A stretch of DNA of 64,000 bases, from assembly GCA_035297265.1 (NCBI GenBank), contig DATGZH010000042.1, forward strand, positions 124,001 through 188,000, in the 5' to 3' direction. The position numbers were made by a program, and so were the translations under genes. How positions within the stretch are numbered: the stretch's first letter is position 1; each line of letters starts with the position of its first letter. Origin of the DNA: DATGZH01 sp035297265. Lineage in GTDB: Bacteria > Actinomycetota > Acidimicrobiia > Acidimicrobiales > RAAP-2. The notes beneath the pieces are model-generated. The model saw nothing but the letters and a program-made list of their open reading frames with translations, was not told where the DNA came from and did no database searches. Shown here piece by piece: positions 33,954 to 42,935 of this stretch.

Positions 33954-35060
33954 TTGAGATTCGCCCTCTTCTACGAGATCCCCGTGGCCAAGCCCTGGGA
34001 CGCCGAGAGCGAGCGCCGGGCCTACCACGACGTGCTCGAGCAGGCGGTGGCCGGCGAACGCCACGGCTGGGACGCCTTCTGGACGGTCGAGCACCACTTC
34101 TTACAGGAGTTCTCGCACTGCTCCAACCCCGAGGTGCTCTACGGCGCGGTGGCGGCCCTCACCGAGCGCATCCGCATCGGCTACGGGGTGCGTCTCATGC
34201 CCCAGCCCTACAACCACCCGGTGCGCACGGCCGAGTCGGTGGCCGTGCTCGACCTCATCTCGAACGGACGGGTGGACTTCGGGACCGGCCGGTCGTCGAC
34301 CCGGGCCGAGCTCGAGGGCTTCGGTGTCGACCCGGCCGAGACCCGCGACATGTGGCGCGAGGCCATCGAGCACGTCGTCGGGTGCTGGACGAACGAGGAG
34401 TACGAGTTCGACGGCAAGTACTGGCAGATGCCCCGGCGCCGGGTCCAGCCCAAACCCGTCCAGCGGCCGCACCCGCCGATCTTCGGCGCCACGAGCAGCG
34501 AGGACGGCCACCGTCAGATCGGGGCGCTCGGCCTCGGCCTCTGCTCGTTCGCCGTCGGCGTCTCGCCCGACGAGGTGCGCCACAAGGTGGACATCTACCG
34601 TGAGGCCATCGCCGGGTGCGTCGAGCCCCTCGGCGCCTACGTGCACGACGAGGCGGCGACGTTCACGATGGCGCTCTGCGCCCCGACCCACGACGAGGCG
34701 GTGGCCGCGGCACGCGAGTCCTTCGAGTGGTACCCGAAGGTGGGGGCTCGCCAGATCGCCTCGATGACCGACTGGATGGCCGAGCGCCACCAGGACCTCG
34801 GCAGCTACGCCTACGCGGCCGAGATGAAGTCGACCGATGACAGCGGGGCCCTCGACCTCCTCACGCTCGAGTACCTGGTCGACGCGCACGCCTGCGTGCT
34901 CGGGACGCCCGAGGAGTGCCTCGAGACCTGCCGTCTCTACGAGGCCGCCGGGATCGACCTGCTCCTGTGCCTCGTGAACCCCTACAAGGTGCCCCACGAG
35001 GCCGTCATGACCACGATCGAGCTCATGGGCAAGCACGTCATCCCGGCGTTCCGCCAGTAG
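33954..35060 (+). CDS. LLM-class (luciferase-like, F420- or flavin-dependent) oxidoreductase
   Basis: Luciferase-like monooxygenase of 368 aa. It begins LRFALFYEIPVAKPWD; WDAFWTVEHHFLQEFSHCSN, IRIGYGVRLMPQPYNHPVRT, VDFGTGRSSTRAELEGFGV and PHPPIFGATSSEDGHRQIGA are family elements of the bacterial-luciferase alpha type. The start is TTG 33954, preceded by AAGGAAGG at good spacing; no ATG or GTG fits. Substrate unknown; the TetR and SDR next to it suggest an inducible lipid or xenobiotic pathway. Confidence 0.87.
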   Translation: MRFALFYEIPVAKPWDAESERRAYHDVLEQAVAGERHGWDAFWTVEHHFLQEFSHCSNPEVLYGAVAALTERIRIGYGVRLMPQPYNHPVRTAESVAVLDLISNGRVDFGTGRSSTRAELEGFGVDPAETRDMWREAIEHVVGCWTNEEYEFDGKYWQMPRRRVQPKPVQRPHPPIFGATSSEDGHRQIGALGLGLCSFAVGVSPDEVRHKVDIYREAIAGCVEPLGAYVHDEAATFTMALCAPTHDEAVAAARESFEWYPKVGARQIASMTDWMAERHQDLGSYAYAAEMKSTDDSGALDLLTLEYLVDAHACVLGTPEECLETCRLYEAAGIDLLLCLVNPYKVPHEAVMTTIELMGKHVIPAFRQ

Positions 35061-35069
35061 GGGGGTCCC

Positions 35070-35810
35070 TCAGGACCGAGGGTCCGGCTCCTCGGCCGCC
35101 CCCGCCGGAGCGTCGACGGCGTCGTCCTCAACCTCGACCTCCTCATCGTCGTCGTCAGAGGAGAGCGGCCGACTGGCGAGGCCTCGCACGTGGGGGGCAG
35201 CCGCCAACACCGCACCGAGCGCGATCAACTCGACGAAGGCGATACCGAGGCTGGCCAAGTACGTGCTGGCCTGCTGGGCCGCCGGGAGGCCGTCAGCCTC
35301 GAGGACGGTCCCGACGCCGTAGGCCACGACGGCGAGGGCCGCCCCCACCGCCAGCACCAGCAGGACGGTGGCGAGAAAGCGCAGTCGGTCGAGATGTCCG
35401 AACGACTCGGTCAGCTCGTCCGTTTCGACGCCGGCGTCGTCGTCATCGTCCGCCTCGTCCAGTTCGTCCTCGAGGGCCGCCTCTTCGACCGACCATGCGT
35501 TGACCCGCCACCACAGCAGGCCGAGCGCCGGGAACAAGATCGGCAGCGAGAGCAGGAGGGGGGCCTGGCCGATCTGGACGAGGATGCGGCCCGCGTCGTT
35601 GGAGGGCGAGATGCCCAAGACCGACGGTTCGGTGGCCCAGGAGACGAGGCCACCGGCCAGGCTCGTGAGCAGCAGCACGGCCACGGCGAGGAGCAGCACG
35701 ACCACCAGCCGTTCGGCCATGTCGAGCGGGAGCCGATGCTCGACGGCGTGGGGCGCCGCTCGCTCCGAGCCACGGCCCGGAGGGTCCTCTGTCAGGTCTG
35801 TCTCGCCCAT
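35070..35810 (-). CDS. Hypothetical membrane protein with acidic loops
   Basis: Unrecognised protein of 246 aa. Four hydrophobic helices appear at about 33-58, 75-100, 142-168 and 185-208. Between helices 2 and 3 is a very acidic stretch (EEAALEDELDEADDDDD), and the C-terminus again is Asp/Glu-rich (LSSDDDDEEVEVEDD). Such acidic cytoplasmic segments could bind cations or basic proteins. It shows normal codon bias. The stop lies ten bases from the end of the convergent LLM gene. Confidence 0.7.
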   Translation of the reverse strand: MGETDLTEDPPGRGSERAAPHAVEHRLPLDMAERLVVVLLLAVAVLLLTSLAGGLVSWATEPSVLGISPSNDAGRILVQIGQAPLLLSLPILFPALGLLWWRVNAWSVEEAALEDELDEADDDDDAGVETDELTESFGHLDRLRFLATVLLVLAVGAALAVVAYGVGTVLEADGLPAAQQASTYLASLGIAFVELIALGAVLAAAPHVRGLASRPLSSDDDDEEVEVEDDAVDAPAGAAEEPDPRS

Positions 35811-35829
35811 GGCCCCTCCCCGGCGAAGC

Positions 35830-36432
35830 TTACGACCCGGCGAGCTCCGGGAAGCGGAAGCACGTCGTGATGTGGTCCATGACGAGCCCCGTCGCCTGGA
35901 GATGGGCGTAGACGATGAGCGGGCCGACGAACGAGAAGCCGCGGCGTCGCAGGTCCTTGCTTACCTCCTCGGCCGGCTCGCTCACCGCCGGGATGTCGCT
36001 GTCGCGGCGGCACCGGTGGACGACCGGGGTGCCGTCGACGAAGTCCCAGAGGTAGGCGTCGAAGCTGCCGTGCTCCTCCACCACCTGGAGGAAGGCCTTG
36101 GCGTTGGTGACGGCCGAGGTCACCTTCTGGCGGTTGCGGATGATGCCCGGGTCGGTCAGCAGCTTCTCGATCCGCTTGTCCGTGTAGCGGGCCACGGCCA
36201 CCGGGTCGAAGTCGGCGAAGGCCTTGCGGTAGCCCTCGCGCCGGCGGAGGATCGTCAGCCAGCTGAGCCCGGCCTGCGCCCCCTCGAGGATGAGGAACTC
36301 GAAGTGGGTCCGGTCGTCGTGGACGGGCACGCCCCATTCGGTGTCGTGGTACGGGGTGAGCTCGGGGCCGCTGGCCCAGGCGCAGCGCTTGGGGCCGTCG
36401 CCGACCGTCTTGTCCGCCTGGGCCGGGCTCAC
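35830..36432 (-). CDS. tag: DNA-3-methyladenine glycosylase I
   Basis: Base-excision repair glycosylase removing 3-methyladenine, 200 aa. Residues 12-40 read KRCAWASGPELTPYHDTEWG, VPVHDDRTHFEFLILEGAQA follows, and LVMDHITTCFRF is near the end. The zinc ligands of E. coli Tag (Cys4, His17, His175, Cys179) have matching Cys and His. The GTG start at 36432 overlaps the stop of the acyl-CoA synthetase gene (GTGA), so translation is coupled to it; the longer upstream frame is that gene's shadow. Confidence 0.9.
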   Translation of the reverse strand: MSPAQADKTVGDGPKRCAWASGPELTPYHDTEWGVPVHDDRTHFEFLILEGAQAGLSWLTILRRREGYRKAFADFDPVAVARYTDKRIEKLLTDPGIIRNRQKVTSAVTNAKAFLQVVEEHGSFDAYLWDFVDGTPVVHRCRRDSDIPAVSEPAEEVSKDLRRRGFSFVGPLIVYAHLQATGLVMDHITTCFRFPELAGS

Positions 36433-38105
36433 CCGGCCTCGGCCTGCTGACGGGCCCACCGGTAGTCCGCCTTGCCCGAAGGCGAGCGGACGACGGCGGG
36501 CACGAAGATCACGGCCTTCGGGAGCTTGAAGCGGGCGACATGCTTGGCCGCCTCGTCGACGATGTCCTCGGCGCTGGCCCGCTGGCCGTCGCCCAGGGCC
36601 ACGACGGCCACCACCTCCTGCCCCCACCGTTCGCTCGGTCGGCCGGCCACGACCACGTCGGCCACCGCCGGGTGGTGGGCGATCGCCGCCTCCACCTCCT
36701 CGACGAAGATCTTCTCGCCCCCCGAGTTGACCGTGACCGAGTCCCGCCCGAGCAGCTCGATCCGCCCGTCGGCGAGGTGCCGGGCCCGGTCGCCGGGCAC
36801 CGAGTAGCGCACCCCGTCGACCACCGGGAACGTCCGGGCCGTCTTGGCCTCGTCGCCGAGATAGCCGAGCGGCACCCACCCCCGTTGGGCCAGCCAGCCC
36901 ACACCCTCGTGGCCCGGCGGCAGGACCTGGCCGAGGTCCTCGCTCACCACCACGGCGCCGGCGACCGGCACGAAGCGGCCGGCCTCGGTGTCATCCGTGG
37001 CCACGTTGTGCATCTGGGCCCCGGTCTCCGAGGAGCCGGCGGTGTCGGTGATGGCCACCTGGGGCAGGACCTCGTGCACCCGTTCGCGGACGGCTGGGGT
37101 GAGCGGCGCCCCGCCGTTGCCCACGGCCAACAGGCTGGTCGTGTCGTAGCCGCCCTTGGCCACCTCGTCGAGGAGCGGCCGCAGCATGGCGTCGCCCACC
37201 ACCGAGAAGCTGTTGATCCCCTCCCGCTCGATCGTCCGCCAGACGTCGACCGGGTCGAGGTGCCGCGGGTTGTCCGGGAAGACGAGCGTGCCGCCCTCGC
37301 ACATGAAGTAGGACACGAGCCACTGGGCCGCGCCGTGCATGAGCGGCGGCAGCACCAGCACCCGGAGGCCCATGCCGTTGCGAGCCAGGTCGACGAGGGC
37401 TTCGTCGTCGTCGAGCTGGATGCCGACGCCGACCCGCCGGCCGCCCATGGCGGCCATGAAGATGTCGTGCTGGCGCCAGAGCACGCCCTTGGGCATCCCG
37501 GTCGTGCCGCCGGTGTAGAGGATGTAGAGGTCGTCGGGCGACGGTTGGACGGGCGGGCCGTCGGGCGACCCCGAAGCCAGCGCCGCCTCGTAGTCGACAG
37601 CCCCGGGCAGCAGGTCGTGGCCCGACTCGTCGGCCACCTGCACCAGCACCTCGAGCGACGGCACGTCGCGGAGCACCTCGGCGAGGGTCGGGGCGAGGGA
37701 GGCGTGGTAGACGAGGCCCTTCGGCGCGGCGTCGGTGAGCAGGTAGCGGAGCTCCTCGCCCACGTAGCGGTAGTTCACGTTGAACGGCGCCACCCGGGCC
37801 CGGTAGGCACCGGTCTGGGCCTCGAGGTACTCGTTGCCGTTGTAGAGGGCCAGGCCCAGGTGGTCCTGCCCCGACTCGAAGCCCTCGAGGGAGCTCCGCT
37901 CGGTGCGGAGCCCGAGCCCCCGGTCGAAGAGGAACGAGGCGAAGCGCCGGGACCGCTCGGCCAGTCCGGCATAGGTCAGCCGGCGGTCGCGCCAGACGAG
38001 GCATTCACGGTCGCCCAGCGCCACGCCGAGGGTCTCGGCCACGAGCGCCAGGTTGAAGGCCGGGGCCGAGCTGCCGTCTGAGGTCGTCGAGGGCGGTGCC
38101 GGCAC
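36429..38105 (-). CDS. Acyl-CoA synthetase (AMP-forming)
   Basis: Adenylate-forming enzyme of about 558 aa activating a fatty or aromatic acid to its CoA thioester. The P-loop-like motif is LYILYTGGTTGMPKGVLWRQ; the A5-type motif is TAGSSETGAQMH; SVPGDRARHLADGRIELLGR is the hinge region, and the catalytic Lys is in VRSPSGKADYRW. Chain-length specificity cannot be read. The start is uncertain: GTG 38105 is chosen, with further in-frame GTG codons upstream. It is upstream of and coupled to tag, and divergent from purU. Confidence 0.87.
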   Translation of the reverse strand: MPAPPSTTSDGSSAPAFNLALVAETLGVALGDRECLVWRDRRLTYAGLAERSRRFASFLFDRGLGLRTERSSLEGFESGQDHLGLALYNGNEYLEAQTGAYRARVAPFNVNYRYVGEELRYLLTDAAPKGLVYHASLAPTLAEVLRDVPSLEVLVQVADESGHDLLPGAVDYEAALASGSPDGPPVQPSPDDLYILYTGGTTGMPKGVLWRQHDIFMAAMGGRRVGVGIQLDDDEALVDLARNGMGLRVLVLPPLMHGAAQWLVSYFMCEGGTLVFPDNPRHLDPVDVWRTIEREGINSFSVVGDAMLRPLLDEVAKGGYDTTSLLAVGNGGAPLTPAVRERVHEVLPQVAITDTAGSSETGAQMHNVATDDTEAGRFVPVAGAVVVSEDLGQVLPPGHEGVGWLAQRGWVPLGYLGDEAKTARTFPVVDGVRYSVPGDRARHLADGRIELLGRDSVTVNSGGEKIFVEEVEAAIAHHPAVADVVVAGRPSERWGQEVVAVVALGDGQRASAEDIVDEAAKHVARFKLPKAVIFVPAVVRSPSGKADYRWARQQAEAG

Positions 38106-38306
38106 GGCCGTCGAGAGTAGCCAACCTGGGACCACGGCCGGCCGGCCCACCCCACCGAGCGGGTGGTGGTCGGCCGGGCCGTCGGGTCCCGACCGGTGTC
38201 GCACCGGGTCAGGTGGTACAACTCGCGTTCCCGGCGGGTCGGCTCGGGGCCTGTCGGCAAGGGCGGCGCGTGTCTCCGGCAGGGCGAGGGGAAGAGGTGG
38301 TCACCG

Positions 38307-39170
38307 ATGGTGGCGAGCGAGGCGTCGGAGATCATCGTCACGCTGTCGTGTCCCGACCGGGTGGGGATCGTCCACGCCGTGGCCGGCTTCATGGCCGAGC
38401 GCGGCATCAACATGGTCGAGAGCAAGCAGTTCTCGGACCTCTCGAGCGACCGCTTCTTCATGCGGGTCCAGGCCGCGCCGCCCCCGGGGACCTCGGTGGA
38501 GACGCTGCTGACCGAGATCGTCCCCCTGGCCGAGGCCTTCTCGATGACCGTCGGGATCTCCGACGCGGCGGCCCGGCCCTCGATGCTCATCCTCGTCAGC
38601 CGGCAGGGGCACTGCCTGAACGACCTCCTCTACCGCTGCCGGGTCGGAGCCCTCCGGGCCGACATCGCCGCCGTCGTCTCGAACCACGAGGACATGGGCG
38701 ACCTGGTGCGCTCCTACGGCATCTCCTTCCACCACCTCCCGGTCACCCCCGAGACCAAGGAGGCCCAGGAGGCGAGGCTCCGGAGCCTCGTCGACGAGCT
38801 CGGCATCGACCTGGTCGTCCTCGCCCGCTACATGCAGATCCTCTCGGCCCCGACGGTCGAGCACCTGGCGGGCAGGGCGATCAACATCCACCACTCCTTC
38901 CTGCCGAGCTTCCGGGGCGCCGAGCCCTACCGACAGGCGTACGAGCGCGGCGTGAAGCTCATCGGGGCGACCGCCCACTACGTCACGGCCGAGCTCGACG
39001 AGGGACCGATCATCGAACAGGAGGTGGCCCGGGTCGACCACGCCATGTCGCCGAAGGAGCTCGCCGCCGTGAGTCGGGACATCGAGTGCGTGACCCTCGC
39101 CCGGGCCGTGGCCTGGCACCTCGAGCACCGGGTGATGCTGAACGGCGGCCGGACGGTGGTGTTCCGCTGA
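38307..39170 (+). CDS. purU: Formyltetrahydrofolate deformylase
   Basis: Hydrolyses 10-formyl-THF to formate and THF, balancing one-carbon pools. 287 aa, close to E. coli PurU (280). Residues 6-85 form an ACT domain (IIVTLSCPDRVGIVHAVAGF). The formyltransferase-type domain has VVLARYMQILS, AINIHHSFLPSFRGAEPY (catalytic Asn-His region) and AELDEGPIIEQEVARV (Asp). ATG 38307 is preceded by GAAGAGG; an in-frame start at 38163 would add an unlikely Arg-rich tail. Confidence 0.92.
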   Translation: MVASEASEIIVTLSCPDRVGIVHAVAGFMAERGINMVESKQFSDLSSDRFFMRVQAAPPPGTSVETLLTEIVPLAEAFSMTVGISDAAARPSMLILVSRQGHCLNDLLYRCRVGALRADIAAVVSNHEDMGDLVRSYGISFHHLPVTPETKEAQEARLRSLVDELGIDLVVLARYMQILSAPTVEHLAGRAINIHHSFLPSFRGAEPYRQAYERGVKLIGATAHYVTAELDEGPIIEQEVARVDHAMSPKELAAVSRDIECVTLARAVAWHLEHRVMLNGGRTVVFR

Positions 39171-39289
39171 GGTGGCGGCCCGCGGTGCGGCCGGCCCCGG
39201 CCGATGGGCGATGATCAGGGCGTGAGCAGCGACTCGCCGACCGACCGGGATCCCCTCCGCCAGCTCGCCCGGGCGGAGGAGGGCTGACC

Positions 39290-40084
39290 GTGGCCGAACG
39301 TCGGGGGGCGACGGCGCTACCCGGTCGCCTCGAGGGCCGGGTGGCCGTCATCACCGGGGCGGCGGGCGGCATCGGTGCGGCCATGGCCCGCCGCTTCCAC
39401 GCCGAGGGGGCCGAGGTGGTGGCGGTCGACCTCGACGAGGGGGCGGGTAGGGCGTTGGCCGACTCGCTCGGGGGCCTGTTCGTGCGGGCGGACGTCACCG
39501 ATCCGCCGGCCGTCGAAGCCATGTATCGCGCCGCCGCCGAGCGCTTCGGGGGGATCGACATCTGCTGCAACAACGCCGGGATCTCGCCGCCCGACGACGA
39601 CTCGATCCTCGACACCGGGCTCGATGTCTGGCGGCGGGTGCAGGAGGTCAATCTCACCTCGGTCTACCTCTGCTGCCACTACGGGATCCCCCACCTTCTC
39701 GCCAGAGGCGGCGGGTCGGTCGTCAACACCGCCTCGTTCGTCGCCGTCATGGGCTCGGCCACGAGCCAGATCTCCTACACCGCCTCGAAGGGCGGGGTGC
39801 TCGCCCTGTCGCGCGAGCTCGGCGTCCAGTTCGCCCGCCTGGGGGTTCGGGTGAACGCCCTCTGCCCGGGGCCGGTCAACACGCCGCTCCTCCAGGAGCT
39901 CTTCGCCAAGGACCCGGAGCGGGCGGCTCGCCGTCTCGTCCACGTCCCGATGGGCCGTTTCGCCGAGCCCGAGGAGATCGCCGCCGCCGCCGCCTTCCTC
40001 GTCTCCGACGACGCCTCGTTCGTCACTGCGTCGACGTTCCTCGTCGATGGTGGGATCCACGCCGCCTATGTCACCCCGACCTGA
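39290..40084 (+). CDS. SDR-family oxidoreductase
   Basis: Classical SDR of 264 aa. VAVITGAAGGIGAAMARRFH, then VDLDEGAG (acidic, NAD preference), CNNAGISPPD, VNTASFVAVMGS, SYTASKGGVLAL (Tyr-x3-Lys) and CPGPVNTPLLQEL. FabG- or glucose-dehydrogenase-like; substrate unknown. GTG start at 39290 with GGAGGAGGG upstream. A 21-codon reading frame (39222-39287) ends two bases before it. The next gene is 36 bases downstream. Confidence 0.88.
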   Translation: MAERRGATALPGRLEGRVAVITGAAGGIGAAMARRFHAEGAEVVAVDLDEGAGRALADSLGGLFVRADVTDPPAVEAMYRAAAERFGGIDICCNNAGISPPDDDSILDTGLDVWRRVQEVNLTSVYLCCHYGIPHLLARGGGSVVNTASFVAVMGSATSQISYTASKGGVLALSRELGVQFARLGVRVNALCPGPVNTPLLQELFAKDPERAARRLVHVPMGRFAEPEEIAAAAAFLVSDDASFVTASTFLVDGGIHAAYVTPT

Positions 40085-40120
40085 CGTGGTCCGACCTTCT
40101 CGGCTCGGACGGAGACGGCG

Positions 40121-40576
40121 GTGAGCCGCTTCCGGCGTGACCAGCGGAAGGCCGAGGGCCTGCCCTGGGGGGGCCAGCGCGAGCAGGCGGAGCTCGAAGA
40201 GGGCCAGAACGTGATGGCCCGCCTCGTCCCGATCCAGACGGTTCCGACCATCTGGGGCGACGAACTGCGGGCCCGCCGGTTGCCCAAGCAGCGGGAGCGC
40301 AGCTGGTACGTGGCCTGGGCCCTCGGGTTGGGCCTGGCCGCCGTGGTGGCCTTCGTCTTCGGCCTCTACTGGACCGGGGCGGCGTTGCTGATCCTGGCGG
40401 CCTTCGTCCTCGTGCTGCTGCGCTTCCCGCGTCTTCCCCGCTGGACCTGGGTCGTCGTCCTCGTCATCGACCTGCTCTTCGTGGCCCCGTTCGACCTCCT
40501 CGACCGGCAGCCGTCGAAGCCGCACCACCCCGCGCACCACAGCGCACTGCCGGTGACGGGGCGCTCTCCGCACTGA
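40121..40576 (+). CDS. Small hypothetical membrane protein
   Basis: Protein of 151 aa with no known family. The N-terminal 60 residues are charged and cytoplasmic (LPWGGQREQAELEEGQNVMA). Two to three membrane segments follow (AWALGLGLAAVVAFVFGLYW, ALLILAAFVLVLLRF, WVVVLVIDLLFVAPF), then a His/Pro tail. GTG start 40121. It lies in the same direction as the SDR gene and may be co-transcribed. Confidence 0.68.
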   Translation: MSRFRRDQRKAEGLPWGGQREQAELEEGQNVMARLVPIQTVPTIWGDELRARRLPKQRERSWYVAWALGLGLAAVVAFVFGLYWTGAALLILAAFVLVLLRFPRLPRWTWVVVLVIDLLFVAPFDLLDRQPSKPHHPAHHSALPVTGRSPH

Positions 40577-41116
40577 CCGTCGTCCCGACGCGTCTGGGGA
40601 CGAGTTGGGGACGTTGTGACAGGAGTTGTGGACGAGTCGACGGCCTGTTGGGGATGGGCGGTGGATTTGTGGGGAGAACGTAGGGATTTCGCGAACGACT
40701 CTTGACCCACGGTGACAAGAAGCGCACTCTTAGCGTCAGTTCGGGTAGCAAGAGCCCGCCGCAGCACCGCAAGGAACGCCGCAAGGCGAACCGGAGGAGC
40801 GCCGAGGGGAGCGCCGAAAGGCACCCCCGAGGAGGTTCCGAAGGAGCCCTCGCAAGAGGATCCGGAGGAGCGGTTCGGGACTCCGCAAGGAGCACCGGGT
40901 CGGGGCGGAGGAAGGTGCCCGGGCGATGATGGCTCGTGCAACGGGTCGGAGAGCTTCCCTGGAGTTCTCCGGATCGGGTCCCGGGCCGGGGTTGTCCGAC
41001 ACGGCTCCGGCTGCAGGTGACAGCGGGTTGTCGACGGGCGTGGCCCCGAGGAGCTGGACGGTTTCGGCCGGACGGTTACTCGGGGCCGCGTCGCGTCCGG
41101 GGACCGACGGGCAACG
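40577..41116 (+). other. 540-base stretch without a convincing gene
   Basis: Reading frames here lack the GC3 bias of the genes around them. Left part (40594-40676): five related motifs of the form (T)TG(T/G)GGA(C/T)G, of which TGTGGACGA at 40627-40635 differs by one base from the reverse of the actinobacterial DnaA box TTGTCCACA. Middle (40767-40890): a degenerate 12-base array, listed separately. Right part (40940-41116): ordinary GC-rich sequence. A TTGACC at 40702-40707 could be a -35 element. No tRNA or known RNA motif was seen. Confidence 0.5.
40767..40890 (+). repeat. Degenerate 12-base tandem array, CCGnRAGG core
   Basis: Ten copies of a purine-rich core close to CCGCAAGG occur at 40767, 40779, 40791, 40802, 40814, 40827, 40838, 40851, 40862 and 40883. 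Most spacings are 11-13 bases. Variants include CCGGAGG, CCGAAAGG and CCGAAGG. No two units are fully identical, so this is an old or constrained array. Frames through it give short peptides with period four residues, without a plausible protein context. Confidence 0.55.
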
Positions 41117-42007
41117 TCAGCGCAGGTGGCTCCACAGCTCGGCCGGACGCTCGCCGCTCGCCACCTGTCGGGCGAGGTCGGCCTGGACGAGCGCGAGGTC
41201 CTCGGGGTGCGTGACGCCGATGCAACGGCCCTCGGTCGGCAGGACCCGACAGGTGGCGGCGGGCGGGCGGCCGTCATGGGCCGCCGTGAGCCGGCCCATG
41301 ACCTCGGGCAGGAGCACCTCGGCGTCCACCGAGGCCCCGGTGGCCCGGCGCATCGCCTCCTCCAGGAGCCGTCGGGTCCCGTCGGAGAAGGACCACAGGT
41401 TCATCGACACGAGCACCTCGCCGTCGAGCTTCACCGGTTGGCGCCCGTCCCGGGCCTCGAACCGGCCGTCGCCGACCGGGCGCACCTCGCGCCGCTCGTC
41501 GATGGCCTGCAGCCACCCGGAGGGGTCGACGGCGCACACCCCGCGGGTCACCGGGGCGTCGCCGATGACCGCGTTGGCGAGGTGGAAGCCGACGAGCGCG
41601 TCCTCGGCCCCGGCCCCCGGGCCGGCGAGGTGCTCGGCGACGAGGGCGAGCGGCCCGCTGCCGTAGAGGTCGTCGCCGTTCGACACCCCGAAGGCCGAGC
41701 CCGCGGCGAGGTGCTCGCCCGCGGCGAGCACGGCGTCGACCGTGCCGAGCGGGGTGCCCTGGACGGCGAAGCGGACGTCGAGGGTCGGGGGCCACCGCTT
41801 CTCCACGTGGTAGCGGAGGGCGGGAGCCGACGACGGGGAGACGACGAGGACGAGGCTGGCGAACCCGGCCTTCGTGGCGTCGCTCGCCAGGAGGTCGAGG
41901 ACTGCCTCACCGGCCGGCCCGACCGGGGCGAGCGGCTTCAGTCCTCCGTAACGGCGGGCCCGCCCGGCGGCGAGCACGACGAGGACCGGCCCAGCCGGCG
42001 GCCCCAT
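41117..42007 (-). CDS. Nucleotidyltransferase family protein (NTP-transferase fold)
   Basis: Sugar-phosphate nucleotidyltransferase-like enzyme, 296 aa. VLVVLAAGRARRYGGLKPLA carries the Gly-rich nucleotide-binding start with Arg and Lys, although the loop is AAGRARRYGG and not the standard GGxGTR. VSNGDDLYGSG supplies the metal-binding Asp. VLVSMNLWSF and TCRVLPTEGRCIGVTHPEDL end the fold. Substrate unknown. The ATG at 42007 overlaps the stop of the KASIII gene (TGATG); a longer frame to 42037 is possible. Confidence 0.8.
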   Translation of the reverse strand: MGPPAGPVLVVLAAGRARRYGGLKPLAPVGPAGEAVLDLLASDATKAGFASLVLVVSPSSAPALRYHVEKRWPPTLDVRFAVQGTPLGTVDAVLAAGEHLAAGSAFGVSNGDDLYGSGPLALVAEHLAGPGAGAEDALVGFHLANAVIGDAPVTRGVCAVDPSGWLQAIDERREVRPVGDGRFEARDGRQPVKLDGEVLVSMNLWSFSDGTRRLLEEAMRRATGASVDAEVLLPEVMGRLTAAHDGRPPAATCRVLPTEGRCIGVTHPEDLALVQADLARQVASGERPAELWSHLR

Positions 42008-42930
42008 CAGCCCCAGCGGAGCACGGCGCTCGCCCACGTCATCCCCCCACCGAAGCCGGTCAGGAGGAGGCGGGCACCGGGGGCCACCCGGCCCTGTTCC
42101 ACGGCGTCCACGAGGGCCAGCGGGATCGAGGCCGACGAGGTGTTGCCGTAGCGGTCGATGGTGACGGCGGTGCGCTCTTCGGTGATGCCGAGGCGGTGGC
42201 AGGCCGCCTGGATGATCCGGAGGTTGGCCTGGTGGGGCACGAGAAGGTCGACGTCGTCGACGGTCATGCCCGCGTCGGCCAGGGCCTTTTGGGCGGAGTC
42301 CACGACGACCCGCACGGCCTTGCGGAAGACCTCCTTGCCGTCCATGTAGAGGAAGCCCCCGTGGTCACAGTGGAGAAGGTGCACGAGCGAGCCGTCGGCG
42401 TCGAGGTTCCAGCTGAGGAGGTTGCCCGGACCGTCGACCGCCTCGAGCACGACCGCTCCGGCGCCGTCACCAACGAGCACGGCCATCGATCGGTCGTCCC
42501 AGTCGGTGATCTGCGAGAGGGCGTCGGCCCCGATGAGGAGCACCCGCTCGGCCCCGGTGGCGACGAGGCCGCTCGCCACGACGAGCCCGTAGACGAAGCC
42601 CGAGCACGCCGCGTTGATGTCGAAGGCCCCGCCGCCAACCCCGAGGGCGTCCTGCACCGTGGCCGAGGTGCCCGGCACGAGGGCGTCGGGCGTGGTCGTG
42701 GCCAGCACGAGGACGTCCACGGTGGCCGGGTCGACCCCGGCCCGCTCGAGGGCCTGGCGCCCCGCCTCGGTGGCCATCACCGAGGTGATGCCGTCGATGT
42801 GGCGCTCGCGGATGCCGGTGCGCTCGACGATCCACTGGTCGCTCGTGTCGAGGCGGGCTGAGAGGTCGTCGTTGGTGACGACCTTTTCCGGGACGTTGGC
42901 GCCCCACCCGATGACCCGGATGCCCCGCAC
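42007..42930 (-). CDS. fabH: 3-oxoacyl-[acyl-carrier-protein] synthase III
   Basis: KASIII condensing enzyme of 307 aa that primes fatty acid synthesis from an acyl-CoA and malonyl-ACP. The triad is complete: Cys109 in INAACSGFVYGL, His in LLVPHQANLRI and Asn in DRYGNTSSASIP. It begins RGIRVIGWGANVPEKVVTN. It sits between a thiolase and a nucleotidyltransferase and not among fab genes, so it could be a pathway-specific KASIII-like enzyme instead of the housekeeping one. GTG start at 42930, six bases after the thiolase stop. Confidence 0.88.
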   Translation of the reverse strand: MRGIRVIGWGANVPEKVVTNDDLSARLDTSDQWIVERTGIRERHIDGITSVMATEAGRQALERAGVDPATVDVLVLATTTPDALVPGTSATVQDALGVGGGAFDINAACSGFVYGLVVASGLVATGAERVLLIGADALSQITDWDDRSMAVLVGDGAGAVVLEAVDGPGNLLSWNLDADGSLVHLLHCDHGGFLYMDGKEVFRKAVRVVVDSAQKALADAGMTVDDVDLLVPHQANLRIIQAACHRLGITEERTAVTIDRYGNTSSASIPLALVDAVEQGRVAPGARLLLTGFGGGMTWASAVLRWG

Positions 42931-42935
42931 GGAGC

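Noticed and set aside
39222..39287. 21-codon reading frame (GTG to TGA) just before the SDR gene
   Set aside because: Has a start and ends two bases before the SDR GTG, so it could be a leader peptide, but the sequence shows no family feature or attenuator hairpin.
40577..41116. Chromosomal replication origin
   Set aside because: Motifs like DnaA boxes occur, but dnaA, dnaN, recF, gyrB or rpmH are not adjacent and only one box is close to consensus.
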